Source of the DNA: Lyngbya confervoides BDU141951
GTDB taxonomy: Bacteria; Cyanobacteriota; Cyanobacteriia; Thermosynechococcales; Thermosynechococcaceae
Direction: 5' to 3'
NCBI RefSeq assembly: GCF_000817775.3
Contig: NZ_JTHE03000044.1
Span: forward strand, 124,001-188,000
DNA: 64,000 bases
Numbering within the stretch: position 1 is the first letter of the stretch; every line of letters starts with the position of its first letter. Both the position numbers and the translations under genes were made by a program. The notes beneath the pieces were generated by a model that saw nothing but the letters and a program-made list of their open reading frames with translations, had not been told where the DNA came from and did no database searches. Positions 8,692 through 17,950 of this stretch are shown one piece after another.

Positions 8692-10275
8692 CTACTGAAT
8701 TTTCAGAAAAACAGGCGTGGGTTCAGAGAACACCTGATTAGGGGGTAATCCTCCCCACAAGCCTTGAGTCTTAAAGAAATTACGAGGGTCCCCATTTACC
8801 ACCTTATCTGGAAATGCTGACGAAAGTCCTAATTGTTGATAAATTTTAGAACTAATGTTGGGAATGACTGGGCTTAGGATAAAAGCACTTAAGCGCACGG
8901 ATTCAAGCACCGCGTAAAGAATCTCCTGCACTGCTTCCAAATCCCCCTGTTTATAGCGGCTCCAGGGAGCCTGCTCATCAATATACTTGTTGCCTGCCCG
9001 CACCAGGGAGAGTGCAGCTTCACAAGCTCGGGAGAAGTTTAGATCACTGTAAGCTTCGCAAGCGATGGCGCCCAGGTCAGATCCCATTTGTTTCAGAGGA
9101 TTACTGGGATCAATATCCTCAGGACCCACGTTCGGTAACACACCTCCAAAATACTTAAACACCATCTTTAAAGTTCGGTTGAGCAAATTTCCCAGATCGT
9201 TGGCTAAATCCGCATTGATAATATTGATAAACCGTTCTTCATTAAAGTCTCCATCTCGCCCAAACTCAATTTCCTTTAGGAAATAATAACGAACTGCATC
9301 GGGACCGTAACTCTCAACCAGGGCGAGAGGATCCAGGGTATTTCCCAGGCTCTTGCCCATTTTCTGACCGTCTTTAGTCAAAAAGCCATGGCCAAACACT
9401 CGATCGGGCAGGGGGAGACCTGCTGACATCAACATTGCAGGCCAATAAATTGCATGAAATCGGAGAATATCCTTCCCAATCAGGTGCAGGTTCATCGGCC
9501 ACCATTTTTTCAGGGCATTCTCCAGTGTCGGCTCTGCTTCAGGATCCACCAGGGCCGTAATGTAGCCCAGCAACGCATCAAACCAAACGTATAGAGTATG
9601 TTTGGAATCCCCAGGGACGGGGAACCCCCAAGCCAGATTCACGCGGGAAATTGAAAAGTCCTGTAGACCCCGGCCAATAAAGCTCATCACTTCGTTGCGC
9701 CGAATTTCTGGCTGAACGAAGTTAGGGTGATCCTGTAGAAAATTGCGGAGGGCGTCTTCATACTTAGAAAGACGAAAAAAGTAATTTTCTTCGTCGCGCC
9801 ACTCGGTTGCTTGATTGCGATGGAGCGGGCAGAGGTGACCGTCTAACAAATCACGCTCTTCCTTGAATTCTTCACACCCAACGCAGTACCAGCCCTGCTG
9901 GCGACCTAGATAGATATCCCCCTGATTCCACACCCGCTCGAAAAATGCTTCGACAATCGCCTGATGGCGGGGACTGGTGGTGCGACTAAAGCGGTCGTAT
10001 TGAATGTCTAATTTCTGCCACAGCTGATGAAACCCCTGCACAATCAGATCGCAGTGTTCTTGAGGCGATCGCTCTAGGGCCTGGGCAGTGCGCTGAATTT
10101 TTTGGCCATGCTCATCGGTCCCGGTAACAAAAAGAACCTCCTTCCCCAAAAGTCGGTGGAACCGGCTCAGGGCATCAGCAGCCATGGTGGTGTAGGCGCT
10201 CCCCATGTGCGGTAACCCGTTGACATAGTAAAGCGGAGTGGTGAGGGCAAACGTGGAACGTTCAAGAGAATTCAT
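8692..10275 (-). CDS. metG: Methionyl-tRNA synthetase
   Basis: Class I aminoacyl-tRNA synthetase that charges tRNA-Met in the cytoplasm. The HIGH-type motif is LPHMGSAY near the N-terminus and the KMSKS-type motif is QKMGKSLGN. A zinc-binding insert with C-x2-C, C and H (CVGCEEF and HLCPLH) follows the first. At about 527 residues it lacks the C-terminal tRNA-binding (Trbp111-like) extension, which is common for this form. I place the start at ATG 10275; the frame extends to a TTG at 10284. It is followed on the same strand by the LabA-like gene. Confidence 0.96.
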   Translation of the reverse strand: MNSLERSTFALTTPLYYVNGLPHMGSAYTTMAADALSRFHRLLGKEVLFVTGTDEHGQKIQRTAQALERSPQEHCDLIVQGFHQLWQKLDIQYDRFSRTTSPRHQAIVEAFFERVWNQGDIYLGRQQGWYCVGCEEFKEERDLLDGHLCPLHRNQATEWRDEENYFFRLSKYEDALRNFLQDHPNFVQPEIRRNEVMSFIGRGLQDFSISRVNLAWGFPVPGDSKHTLYVWFDALLGYITALVDPEAEPTLENALKKWWPMNLHLIGKDILRFHAIYWPAMLMSAGLPLPDRVFGHGFLTKDGQKMGKSLGNTLDPLALVESYGPDAVRYYFLKEIEFGRDGDFNEERFINIINADLANDLGNLLNRTLKMVFKYFGGVLPNVGPEDIDPSNPLKQMGSDLGAIACEAYSDLNFSRACEAALSLVRAGNKYIDEQAPWSRYKQGDLEAVQEILYAVLESVRLSAFILSPVIPNISSKIYQQLGLSSAFPDKVVNGDPRNFFKTQGLWGGLPPNQVFSEPTPVFLKIQ

Positions 10276-10440
10276 AAACAGCAATCATAAGCGGGCATGC
10301 AGGCATCTCCACCGTAAAACCCATCATAAACTGGATGCCCAGAGCAACAAAAGTTTTATAAACTGAGGCGGCTTCCGTGCTCGCGGCAAAAAAGCGGACA
10401 ATCCTTGAATCAGGTGAATTGATCAGGACAACCAGGCCAT

Positions 10441-10869
10441 TCAATCGGTCAGATACTTGGTCAGCCGCAGCTCTTTGCCCTCGTTAAACCAGGCCACTTC
10501 ATCAAACACCTGAAACAGAATGAAAATTCCTCGTCCGCATTCCTGGCGATGCTCAGGACAGGGGGATGGCTGGGCTGGCCAATGACAACTCACCGGGGGG
10601 CAAAATCCCTGCCCTTGGTCAGCGATCATCCAGACGTAGGTCTGACGCTGCTTCGCAAACTTCACTTCAATAAGCTTGCTGGGATCAAGGGAATTTCCAT
10701 GTTTAGCTGCATTAACCAGAGCTTCTTGCAGCCCTAAGCGCATATCCCAGTAAAGATGGCTTGGAACCTCTTGCAGAAGAAGATCAAGAATTGGGAATAA
10801 ATAAAGGGTAGAAGGGAAGGTGATGGTTTGCCATCGACGTTGTGAAGGGCGCAACGATAACGCAATCAC
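10441..10869 (-). CDS. RsbW-like GHKL ATPase (anti-sigma type)
   Basis: A 142-residue single-domain histidine-kinase-like ATPase. The N-box is GLQEALVNAAKHGN (E49, N53) and the G1 box is DQGQGF (84-89). Proteins of this size are serine kinases or anti-sigma factors of the RsbW/SpoIIAB class, acting with STAS anti-anti-sigma partners, or are stand-alone variants. No STAS gene or PP2C phosphatase lies next to it. The start is GTG at 10869. The protein is inferred to be regulatory; the target is unknown. Confidence 0.8.
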   Translation of the reverse strand: MIALSLRPSQRRWQTITFPSTLYLFPILDLLLQEVPSHLYWDMRLGLQEALVNAAKHGNSLDPSKLIEVKFAKQRQTYVWMIADQGQGFCPPVSCHWPAQPSPCPEHRQECGRGIFILFQVFDEVAWFNEGKELRLTKYLTD

Positions 10870-11071
10870 AGAATAGCTCCATGCTTCGTAAGGATTGATT
10901 CCCCTGCTTGACCTGATTACTCAGACCATTCCCCACGCAACCAGCCGCATCAACGTGGACTTGGCCTAGCTGATCACAGTGCAACGCAACATCGGAAGCA
11001 GCTATGAATTTACTCTCACTATAGCCAATAACCCCGCCTTCTTCCAAGCCCCCGCGGTGGGATAGGGGGGG

Positions 11072-11611
11072 TCAGTAAGCCAGGCTTTCTCGCTGCGGAG
11101 CCTCTAGCATAATAGACGTGGGGTCTTCGGAGGTCAGAAAAACAGGGCGTCGACAGAAAACACGAGTCATGGCCTCAATGCTGTCACGCGTTTGGGCATT
11201 GATGGCCTTAGCCCCTGAAATAATGGAAATATATTGATTCAGCTTATCGTCGTGGATTTTAACCTTTAAATAGATTCCTTTGATCACATTGCTAAAGCTA
11301 ATGAGATCTCCATGGTTGAGAAGGTGAAGGTAACATCGCTTGCCATTGACGGCGATACCGTTGCGACTAGCTTGATTTTGTTTCGGTTCTCCATCAATTA
11401 GGCGATAGTCAAACTCCTGGGAGTTGGGGGAAGGCACCCTCAAAAAAGTGGCATGCTTACGAGAGATCACATCACAGTCAATCACAATGTCATTGGATGG
11501 ATGCCGACCCACATGCACAAAATTCGACGACAGTTGAATGACGCGAGTTGTGTCAACGTGAAGCAGAAATAAATGACGCTCTTGAACTGGGGATCCATCA
11601 GAGGATGACAT
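11072..11611 (-). CDS. FHA-domain protein
   Basis: A 179-residue protein. The FHA phosphothreonine-binding domain covers about residues 12-115, with HVGRHPSNDI (G35, R36), VISRKHA (S50, R51, H53) and NGIAVNG as recognisable strands. The 60-residue tail ends without a membrane segment. It is clearly paralogous to the FHA protein at 61665-62414: both share the segments RVP-PN, Y-YRLIDG and the NG-VNG loop, plus a similar sequence just after the domain. It lies downstream of the MCE/MlaD gene on the same strand. No kinase is nearby. Confidence 0.9.
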   Translation of the reverse strand: MSSSDGSPVQERHLFLLHVDTTRVIQLSSNFVHVGRHPSNDIVIDCDVISRKHATFLRVPSPNSQEFDYRLIDGEPKQNQASRNGIAVNGKRCYLHLLNHGDLISFSNVIKGIYLKVKIHDDKLNQYISIISGAKAINAQTRDSIEAMTRVFCRRPVFLTSEDPTSIMLEAPQRESLAY

Positions 11612-11669
11612 GTCAATTACTTGATTGATAGGGGAAAGCTTCTTCCTCTAAGGTTCCCGCAATGAGTCT

Positions 11670-11816
11670 CTAAAACAACAGGACCGACAGGGGAGGGGCT
11701 GGAATCATCTCACCTCTAAAATCTAAAAACTGCACCAGCAGCAGATAGGCAACCCCCAGAATCAGGGAAATCGCACCGGTCAAAATGGGGATCAGTTTGG
11801 ACTTTTTCTCAGACAT
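11670..11816 (-). CDS. Small membrane protein, 48 residues, coupled to MCE gene
   Basis: The ATG at 11816 sits 1 base after the TGA of the MCE gene (TGATATG), so it is very probably translated by coupling. The product has a short Lys-rich head (MSEKKSK), one transmembrane helix (LIPILTGAISLILGVAYLLL) and an FLDFRGE tail ending in VLLF. I recognise this as the type of small one-helix protein seen repeatedly in cyanobacteria but know no function. Position suggests a role with the lipid transport gene, which is inference only. Confidence 0.8.
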   Translation of the reverse strand: MSEKKSKLIPILTGAISLILGVAYLLLVQFLDFRGEMIPAPPLSVLLF

Positions 11817-11817
11817 A

Positions 11818-13080
11818 TCAATCTCTCTTCTCAGGAGTAACTCGTGGGGCTGGCGCCTCTTCTACGAAGGCAGTGGGTGCCACAGGCTGCTGCACAGCAT
11901 TATATTGTTTCTCAAGATCCCGAGTCGAGGAGAGCAGTTTACTCAGACCGTTAATCAAACGAATCAAATTTTCGCGGAACTCGGCATTTCCGGTCACCTG
12001 CTCGAGATCCGTTGTGATTTTTTGTGTATTTTGAAAGGTCACGCGAGCGGCATCCAGGGTCTTGGCCAGGCCCACCAGCACTAGGGGACTGTTGGCGGTA
12101 GCTGTGACGCTTTTGAGATTTTGACTGACTTGGGCTCCATTCGCTGTGAGCGTTTCTAAGTTTTCAATAATCTGACTTTGCTCCACCTTGCTGAGGATGG
12201 GCGTCAGGCCATTGATGGCAAGGTTGAGCTCCTGGCTGGCCTCATTGAGATTATCAAGGGTGGTCAGGAGCGTCCCCCGGTTATCTTGGATTAGGCTGCT
12301 TACGCCTGTGGCTGCGGTATCAATGCGATCGGCTGTTTGAATAAAGCGGTTTCCTAAATTGCCCAATTGATCGGCGGATCGAGTGACGGAGGTTGCCGCT
12401 TGGACCACTGAGGCTTGAATTTGATCGACTCGGCCTAGTTCGCGGCGAGCCTCTCGACTCAACAAACTCAACTCTCCCAGAGTGCGGTTAGCATTGCGGC
12501 TGAGATCTCGAAAGCTCAGGGCGGCCAGGGATAAATTTTTGAGTGTGGTATTGGTGGTGCTGAGGAGGTCGCCGTCCCCCAACAGCTTGGCGATGCGGGT
12601 GGTGGAACGAATGAGTTCATCAAAAGTGGCCCCAGATTGACCAATGAGGCGATCGCCATCACATAGGATCAGGGCGGAATCACAACTGTCACCAAAGGGA
12701 GTCAGACCAGGGGTACTGGGAATCTGGGCACTGTCTGCTGGCGGAGTAACATTGAGGGTAACCTGCCCCACAAAGCCGGACTGACTGGTTTCCACCAGAC
12801 TGTCGCGCGGAATCAGGAGCGTGGCGGGCCGCACTTGGAACTCCACTAAGACCCCGTTGGTCCCAGGTTGCACCCGATTCACCTGCCCCACCTTGACGCC
12901 GCGATAGCGCACGGGACTGCCAGCATCCAGGCCCAGGGCATCGGGCAGTTCTGCCTGCAGCTGATAACTCTGCCCCTGAAAGTTCAAGCCTCTCATCCAA
13001 AAAATTCCACCGCCTAGAAGCAAGGCTCCCCCTAGCAGCAGCAGTCCAACGGATCCCTCCTTAATCGCACGTGATTGCAT
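11818..13080 (-). CDS. MCE/MlaD-family lipid-transport protein
   Basis: 420 residues: one N-terminal transmembrane helix (about 10-29), an MCE/MlaD domain (about 37-112, including GSPVRYRGVKVG) and a long helical region rich in Asn, Leu and Thr up to about residue 390. Single MCE proteins of this kind form the periplasmic ring of an ABC lipid transporter, equivalent to plastid TGD2 or bacterial MlaD. The permease and ATPase genes are not in the window. A 48-residue membrane protein follows with overlapping start. The start is the ATG at 13080, preceded by AGGAGGATAAC. Confidence 0.92.
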   Translation of the reverse strand: MQSRAIKEGSVGLLLLGGALLLGGGIFWMRGLNFQGQSYQLQAELPDALGLDAGSPVRYRGVKVGQVNRVQPGTNGVLVEFQVRPATLLIPRDSLVETSQSGFVGQVTLNVTPPADSAQIPSTPGLTPFGDSCDSALILCDGDRLIGQSGATFDELIRSTTRIAKLLGDGDLLSTTNTTLKNLSLAALSFRDLSRNANRTLGELSLLSREARRELGRVDQIQASVVQAATSVTRSADQLGNLGNRFIQTADRIDTAATGVSSLIQDNRGTLLTTLDNLNEASQELNLAINGLTPILSKVEQSQIIENLETLTANGAQVSQNLKSVTATANSPLVLVGLAKTLDAARVTFQNTQKITTDLEQVTGNAEFRENLIRLINGLSKLLSSTRDLEKQYNAVQQPVAPTAFVEEAPAPRVTPEKRD

Positions 13081-13205
13081 TGTTATCCTCCTGCATCAGG
13101 TGAGCGTTGACCCTGGGGAACTTCACAGACAGGTCAAAAGTGGGCTAGGCAATTATAGGGGGGCATCCGACTCTAGAATAGTGGGGTGAGTTCAATCAAA
13201 GCGGT

Positions 13206-14243
13206 ATGGATTACAAAGAGGCGGGCGTCAATTTAGAAGCAGGACGAGAATTTGTCCGCAGCATTCAGTTAACCGTGCAGCAAACCTACCGTCCGGGTGT
13301 TTTGGGGGGCCTGGGGGGGTTTGGGGGGGCCTTTGAAATTCCCGCTGGCTATCGCCATCCTGTCCTGATTTCAGGCACTGACGGCGTCGGAACAAAGCTA
13401 AAACTGGCCCATGCCCTTCATCAACACCATACCGTAGGGATTGACCTAGTGGCGATGTGCGTCAACGATATTCTGACCAGCGGTGCCGAACCCTTGTTTT
13501 TTCTAGATTATTTAGCCACAGGTATCCTTGATCCCAAGGATTTGCAGGCTGTGGTTTCCGGAATTGCCCAGGGGTGCATCCAGGCTGGGTGCGCGCTGCT
13601 GGGGGGGGAAACCGCGGAGATGCCAGGGTTTTACCAACCCCAGGAGTACGATCTTGCTGGCTTTTGCGTCGGCATTGTGGAGCGAGATCGGCTCTTAGAT
13701 CGCACCCAGGTGCAGATCGGAGATATCGCCATCGGGCTGGCCAGTCACGGGGTCCACAGCAATGGCTTTAGCCTGGTCCGAAAAGTTGTTGAAACTCAGC
13801 AGTTAAGCTGGGGCGATCGCCCTGAGGACCTTGGCGGCCCCACCCTGGGAGAAATTCTGCTAGAACCCACAGCTATTTACGTTCAGGCGATTCAAGCGGC
13901 CTTTAAGGCCGGGATGAATATCCACGGGATGGCCCACATTACCGGAGGGGGACTGCCAGAAAATCTGCCCCGCTGTCACGGTGAAGGCCAGTCTATTGAG
14001 CTAGATTCCACTAGCTGGCCCAGACTCCCCATCTTTGAATGGATTGCTCAGCAAGGATCCATCACGGAGGCCAACATGTTCGATACCTTTAACATGGGGA
14101 TTGGCTATGTTGTTTTAGTGCCCCCAGAGCAAGCCACGGCAGCACGGGACTTCTTCCATGACCACACTCGCGGCGCTTACATCATCGGCCAGGTTGTCAA
14201 CGGCGATGGCCGGTTAAAGGGGATTCCCCTTGTGGAATCTTAG
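13206..14243 (+). CDS. purM: Phosphoribosylformylglycinamidine cyclo-ligase (AIR synthase)
   Basis: 345 residues, full length. It closes the imidazole ring in purine synthesis using ATP, yielding AIR. The N-terminal Gly-rich [37 protein letters not shown] and [12 protein letters not shown] motifs are all intact. It is transcribed alone, with the SRP RNA gene converging on it downstream. The first Gly-rich motif is written in three G-runs of 6 and 7 bases (13304-13329) and an eight-G run lies at 13601-13608, an unusual choice of codons that keeps the frame. Confidence 0.97.
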   Translation: MDYKEAGVNLEAGREFVRSIQLTVQQTYRPGVLGGLGGFGGAFEIPAGYRHPVLISGTDGVGTKLKLAHALHQHHTVGIDLVAMCVNDILTSGAEPLFFLDYLATGILDPKDLQAVVSGIAQGCIQAGCALLGGETAEMPGFYQPQEYDLAGFCVGIVERDRLLDRTQVQIGDIAIGLASHGVHSNGFSLVRKVVETQQLSWGDRPEDLGGPTLGEILLEPTAIYVQAIQAAFKAGMNIHGMAHITGGGLPENLPRCHGEGQSIELDSTSWPRLPIFEWIAQQGSITEANMFDTFNMGIGYVVLVPPEQATAARDFFHDHTRGAYIIGQVVNGDGRLKGIPLVES

Positions 14244-14276
14244 GGATTGCACTTGGAGATCCTATTGAAGGCAAAA

Positions 14277-14370
14277 GGCCCGGAGTCCACGCCTATCTCA
14301 AGCATCCCGTATTGCTGCTACCTTCCGGTCCTGACAAGATTTGGGCGTTGGGATCGCGTGGGTCCGAGCC
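14277..14370 (-). ncRNA. ffs: Signal recognition particle RNA (4.5S-type)
   Basis: On the minus strand the universal SRP domain IV core is present: GTCAGGACCGGAAGGTAGCAGCA with the GGAA tetraloop, flanked by asymmetric internal loops. The outer helix GGCTCGGACCCACGC pairs with GCGTGGACTCCGGGCC. The size of about 94-100 bases fits the small bacterial type without an Alu domain. Ends are set by the limits of pairing and may be a few bases off. Its protein partner gene ffh is at 62549-64000. Confidence 0.9.
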
Positions 14371-14444
14371 ACCAAAGATCCTAGCATCTCCTGGTGTCAA
14401 TCCCCAGGAAGTCAAAAAAAATAGGCCCCATCCTAGGCAAGGAA

Positions 14445-15353
14445 TCAATGGACGATGACGTCCTTGCTGGCTTGGGGCTGCGGGGCTGGAACCTGAACCA
14501 CGCTGGGTCTTTGTCCCGTTAGTTGAAAGGTCTGATCGGCAAACCGTTCTGGACAACCGCTGACAAAATAAGCAACTTTACTCTTTTTCTTCCGTTCTGT
14601 AGCGCTGGTCTGGAGCCGCAGCAGATGCAGTTCCTGGGCAGCGGCCTGGGCAATGTGCAAGGCCGGGTCAATTAAGCTGACGCCTTCAGGAAGAGCAGCT
14701 TGAATGACCCGAGATAAATGCGGATAGTGAGTGCAGCCGTAAATTAAGGTATCAATCCGAGCCTCAATCAGGGGCTGAAGTCTAGCCTGCACAATTTCTC
14801 TCGTTTCCTGGCACTCTAGCTTCCCCTGCTCAATTAAGGGCACAAACTCCGGGCAGGCCACTTGGAAAACCGCGAGATCGCCCTTAATTTCCTGAAGGGC
14901 CCGGAGGTAGCACTGACTATCTACGGTTGCTTGGGTCGCAATCAGGCCAATCCGTGTTCCCTGTCGGGCAGCGGCTTTAGCTGCCGGTAGAATCAGGCCC
15001 AAAATAGGAAAGGAATAGGCGTGTCGGACCTGCTCTAGGGTGACTGCTGAGCTGGTGTTACAGGCCATGACCGCCATCTTGACGGGCAAAGCCTGCATCC
15101 AGTCGAGAATCCGCTGGGTAAACCCGAGAAGCTCGGCTCCACTGCGCCCCCCATAGGGCACATTGGCCGTATCGCCAAAATACACGAAGGATTCCTGGGG
15201 AAGCTGACGCTGGAGCTGCTTGAGTACCGTCAAGCCTCCCACCCCACTGTCGAAAACACCGATGGGTAAGGCATTTCCCCTTGCCTCTGTCTGACTGGCT
15301 GCACCAAGGGCTAAGGTCAGACCAGAAAAAGAAACCGCTTTGCGATGGTTCAC
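14445..15353 (-). CDS. murI: Glutamate racemase
   Basis: Makes D-glutamate for peptidoglycan. The family opens with PIGVFDSGVGG (catalytic Asp) and has the two catalytic cysteines in MACNTSSA and YGCTHYPH. The open frame runs further upstream to 15407, but relatives start just before PIGVFDSG. I choose the GTG at 15353, eight bases after a GAGGA ribosome site, giving 302 residues; no in-frame ATG lies nearer. The SRP RNA gene follows on the same strand. Confidence 0.93.
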   Translation of the reverse strand: MNHRKAVSFSGLTLALGAASQTEARGNALPIGVFDSGVGGLTVLKQLQRQLPQESFVYFGDTANVPYGGRSGAELLGFTQRILDWMQALPVKMAVMACNTSSAVTLEQVRHAYSFPILGLILPAAKAAARQGTRIGLIATQATVDSQCYLRALQEIKGDLAVFQVACPEFVPLIEQGKLECQETREIVQARLQPLIEARIDTLIYGCTHYPHLSRVIQAALPEGVSLIDPALHIAQAAAQELHLLRLQTSATERKKKSKVAYFVSGCPERFADQTFQLTGQRPSVVQVPAPQPQASKDVIVH

Positions 15354-15580
15354 CCAATTGTCCTCACAACCATCCACATTGAACAGGTAAAAATACGGAT
15401 TCGTCAACGGATTGAGAGGCTTTAATTTCCATGGGATGTTGAGCAGGACCGCGGTTACGGTTGAAAAATAGGCGGTCCTGCCGCCAGATCACCAGGGAGG
15501 TGCTAGGTACGGAGGTGAACCAACCTCAGGCGTTCCCATGGGGCTCTTTCCCTCACCTTTGGCCCTCCCCAGGGAGGTCC

Positions 15581-17599
15581 CTAGTCGTCGCTGGTTTTGG
15601 CGAGAACCCGCTCCGCAATTTTGTCGGGCACCACATCCAGGTGGTCATCTTGCCAGTGGAAAAAGCCGACGCCCTGGGTGAGCGATCGCAACTCAATGAT
15701 CAGATCCTGCATCTCAGAGAGGGGCAGATGGGCCGACACCTCATCCCAGCCCGTCCAGTTTTTCTTGGCCTCGTAGCCGAGAATTTGACCGCGCCGATTG
15801 GTAATAAGGCGCAATACGTTGGACGTAAAGTCCGTGGGAGTCGAAATCGTCACGCTTTCAATCGGCTCTAGCAAGATCGGTTCACAGTCCGGAATGCCCT
15901 GCTGCATGGCAACCCTCGCGGCTTGCTTAAAGGCCTGCTCCGAACTGTCCACTGAATGGTAGGACCCATCGGTGAGCACCACCGAGACGTCCACAATCGG
16001 GAAGCCGTGAATTCCCTGGGCGAGATATTCCCGAACCCCCGTTTCCACGCCGGGAATATACTGCTTGGGCACAACGCCGCCCACAATTTTTTGCTCAAAC
16101 TGCACCCCTTCGCCCCGGCCCTGGGGATGAATTTCCAGATAAACATCTCCATACTGGCCATGCCCACCGGTCTGATGCTTGTATTTTCCATGGCTTTTCG
16201 TGGATTTACGAATGGTTTCCTGGTAGGGCACATGGGGCCGATGGGTATTTACAGGCAGGTTGTACTTGCGATTGAGGCGATCGATGGCTACCTGAAGATG
16301 AATGTCCCCCTGACCCCACAGCAAAATTTCGTGGGTGCTGTCGCGGTGTTCCCAGGCCAGGGAGGGATCTTCTTCGACAATTTTGGCCAGAGCGGTGCTG
16401 ATTTTGACCTCGTCTTTGCGATGGACTGCCGTGATGGCCTGGCAGAACACTGGCTCTAGACGCTCTGCCTGAAGCCCATTGGTGGCCATCGCCTCCCCTG
16501 GAGGCGAGAGCACATCGCCAGTTTTTGCCGTTTCCAGACGACTAATGGCAACAATATCTCCCGCTTCGACTCGCCCCAAACTCTTGGTGCTTTGACCCAG
16601 CATGCGGTAAATGCCTCCGACCCGATCTGCCTTGAGACTCATGGAATCGTCAATGCAACCCTGCCAAATTCGGACCAGGGACTGCTTGCCTCCTTGGGGA
16701 AGCAGGTAAGTTTTGAGCACTTGGGCGACGGGGACATCGGAGGTGGCTTTAAAGCCGCGGCGCGCCGCTGTTTCCTGAGCATCGGGCACATCTTCCCTCA
16801 GGGCGGTCAACAGAGGCAGAACCCCAAAGGACTGGCTGGCCATGCCAATCAGCACCGGCACAATTAAATCAGCCCCTAGCTCCATCTTAAAATCGGCCCG
16901 GACCTCTTCCTCCGAAGGATGAATGTCTTCAATGATCTCCTCTAACAGGTGGTCGTCAAAGTCTGCCAAAGCCTCCAGCATGTGGCGATGGGCATCGGTT
17001 TCTAAATCCTGGAGGGAATCGGGTAGGGGAATTAAATCCGCTGGGGCGTTCTCGTGGTACTGGTAGGCCTTCTCGGTAATCAGGTCAATAAAGCCGGTAA
17101 TCTGTTCCTTCTGATAGATAGGGTATTGGCGCAACACCAGTGGACGACTGGACACTTGCTGGAGCGCATTCAATACGTCCGGGAAGTTATCCAGGGCATT
17201 GTCCATTTTATTGAGAAAGATAAGGTGAGGGATTTCCCATTCATCTAGCTTTTGAAAGATGGGAGCGAGATTAAGCACCTTTTGGCTGTCCGGTTCGCAC
17301 ACCACAACAGCTGCGTCCACCCCCACCAGAGCGCTTAGGGTTTCTTGCAAAAATTCAATGGATCCGGGGCAGTCTAAAAAGGTAAAAGAAAGGCCGCCAT
17401 GTTCAATACTGGCAGCCGTCACTTCGGTACTCATCTGGCGATCGCGAGCCTCAGGACTGGCATCACCCACGGTATTTTGATCTCGCACCGAGCCTTTTCG
17501 GGTTGTTGCGCCGCTCAGGTGGAGCAAGCTCTCTAGCAGCGTGGTTTTACCACTTGAGTAAGGCCCCACCAAGGCCACATTACGGAAATGACTCATCAT
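15581..17599 (-). CDS. EF-G-like translational GTPase (EF-G2 type)
   Basis: A 672-residue five-domain EF-G paralog. G1 is GPYSSGKTT (residues 12-20), G3 is DCPG in place of the usual DTPG, and G4 is NKMD. EF-G domains II to V follow. A second EF-G-like protein of this type, distinct from true FusA, is conserved in cyanobacteria and other bacteria; its role in translocation or recycling is not settled. The start is placed at ATG 17599 (or 17596) directly after AGGGAGG; the frame extends to 17674 but the extra 25 residues lack family similarity. No ribosomal protein operon surrounds it, unlike canonical fusA. Confidence 0.9.
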   Translation of the reverse strand: MMSHFRNVALVGPYSSGKTTLLESLLHLSGATTRKGSVRDQNTVGDASPEARDRQMSTEVTAASIEHGGLSFTFLDCPGSIEFLQETLSALVGVDAAVVVCEPDSQKVLNLAPIFQKLDEWEIPHLIFLNKMDNALDNFPDVLNALQQVSSRPLVLRQYPIYQKEQITGFIDLITEKAYQYHENAPADLIPLPDSLQDLETDAHRHMLEALADFDDHLLEEIIEDIHPSEEEVRADFKMELGADLIVPVLIGMASQSFGVLPLLTALREDVPDAQETAARRGFKATSDVPVAQVLKTYLLPQGGKQSLVRIWQGCIDDSMSLKADRVGGIYRMLGQSTKSLGRVEAGDIVAISRLETAKTGDVLSPPGEAMATNGLQAERLEPVFCQAITAVHRKDEVKISTALAKIVEEDPSLAWEHRDSTHEILLWGQGDIHLQVAIDRLNRKYNLPVNTHRPHVPYQETIRKSTKSHGKYKHQTGGHGQYGDVYLEIHPQGRGEGVQFEQKIVGGVVPKQYIPGVETGVREYLAQGIHGFPIVDVSVVLTDGSYHSVDSSEQAFKQAARVAMQQGIPDCEPILLEPIESVTISTPTDFTSNVLRLITNRRGQILGYEAKKNWTGWDEVSAHLPLSEMQDLIIELRSLTQGVGFFHWQDDHLDVVPDKIAERVLAKTSDD

Positions 17600-17950
17600 C
17601 GCCTCCCTGTTCTGATAAATTGGGTGCTCATCATTCAAGAGTGCGGAAACTTCCACTGCGGAAACTTCCAGCACAGCAGTTCAGTCAGAGCAGTTCAGTC
17701 CGATCGGGCATATTGTGGTCTGGATTGGGGCTTCGCGATACATGTCCTAGAGCCATTACATCTCACTTAGGCTAGAACGGTAGACATGCCTATGCTGATT
17801 TCTCCCTGAAACAGTTAAACTGAGGTCTATCTAAGACTGAACCACCTTCCTTTGGGTATAACTCAACCCCGTCAGCATTGATTAAAAATCCCATAAATCT
17901 TAAGGACAGGTTAAAGGGGGTAAATTTTTTAGTTCATTTGTAAACGACCA
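17600..17950. other. Intergenic region with two short tandem duplications
   Basis: No gene is seen between the EF-G-like gene and the divergent TPR gene. It contains two adjacent duplications: TGCGGAAACTTCCA at 17642-17655 and 17657-17670, and AGCAGTTCAGTC at 17675-17686 and 17689-17700. Both promoters must lie here; no convincing boxes could be chosen. Confidence 0.7.

Noticed and set aside
10878-11055. Plus-strand sequence reading like a protein (RINVDLA, then YEFTLTIANNPAFF) with a TAG inside
   Set aside because: Suggestive of an old fragment but too short, interrupted, and without a family I can name.
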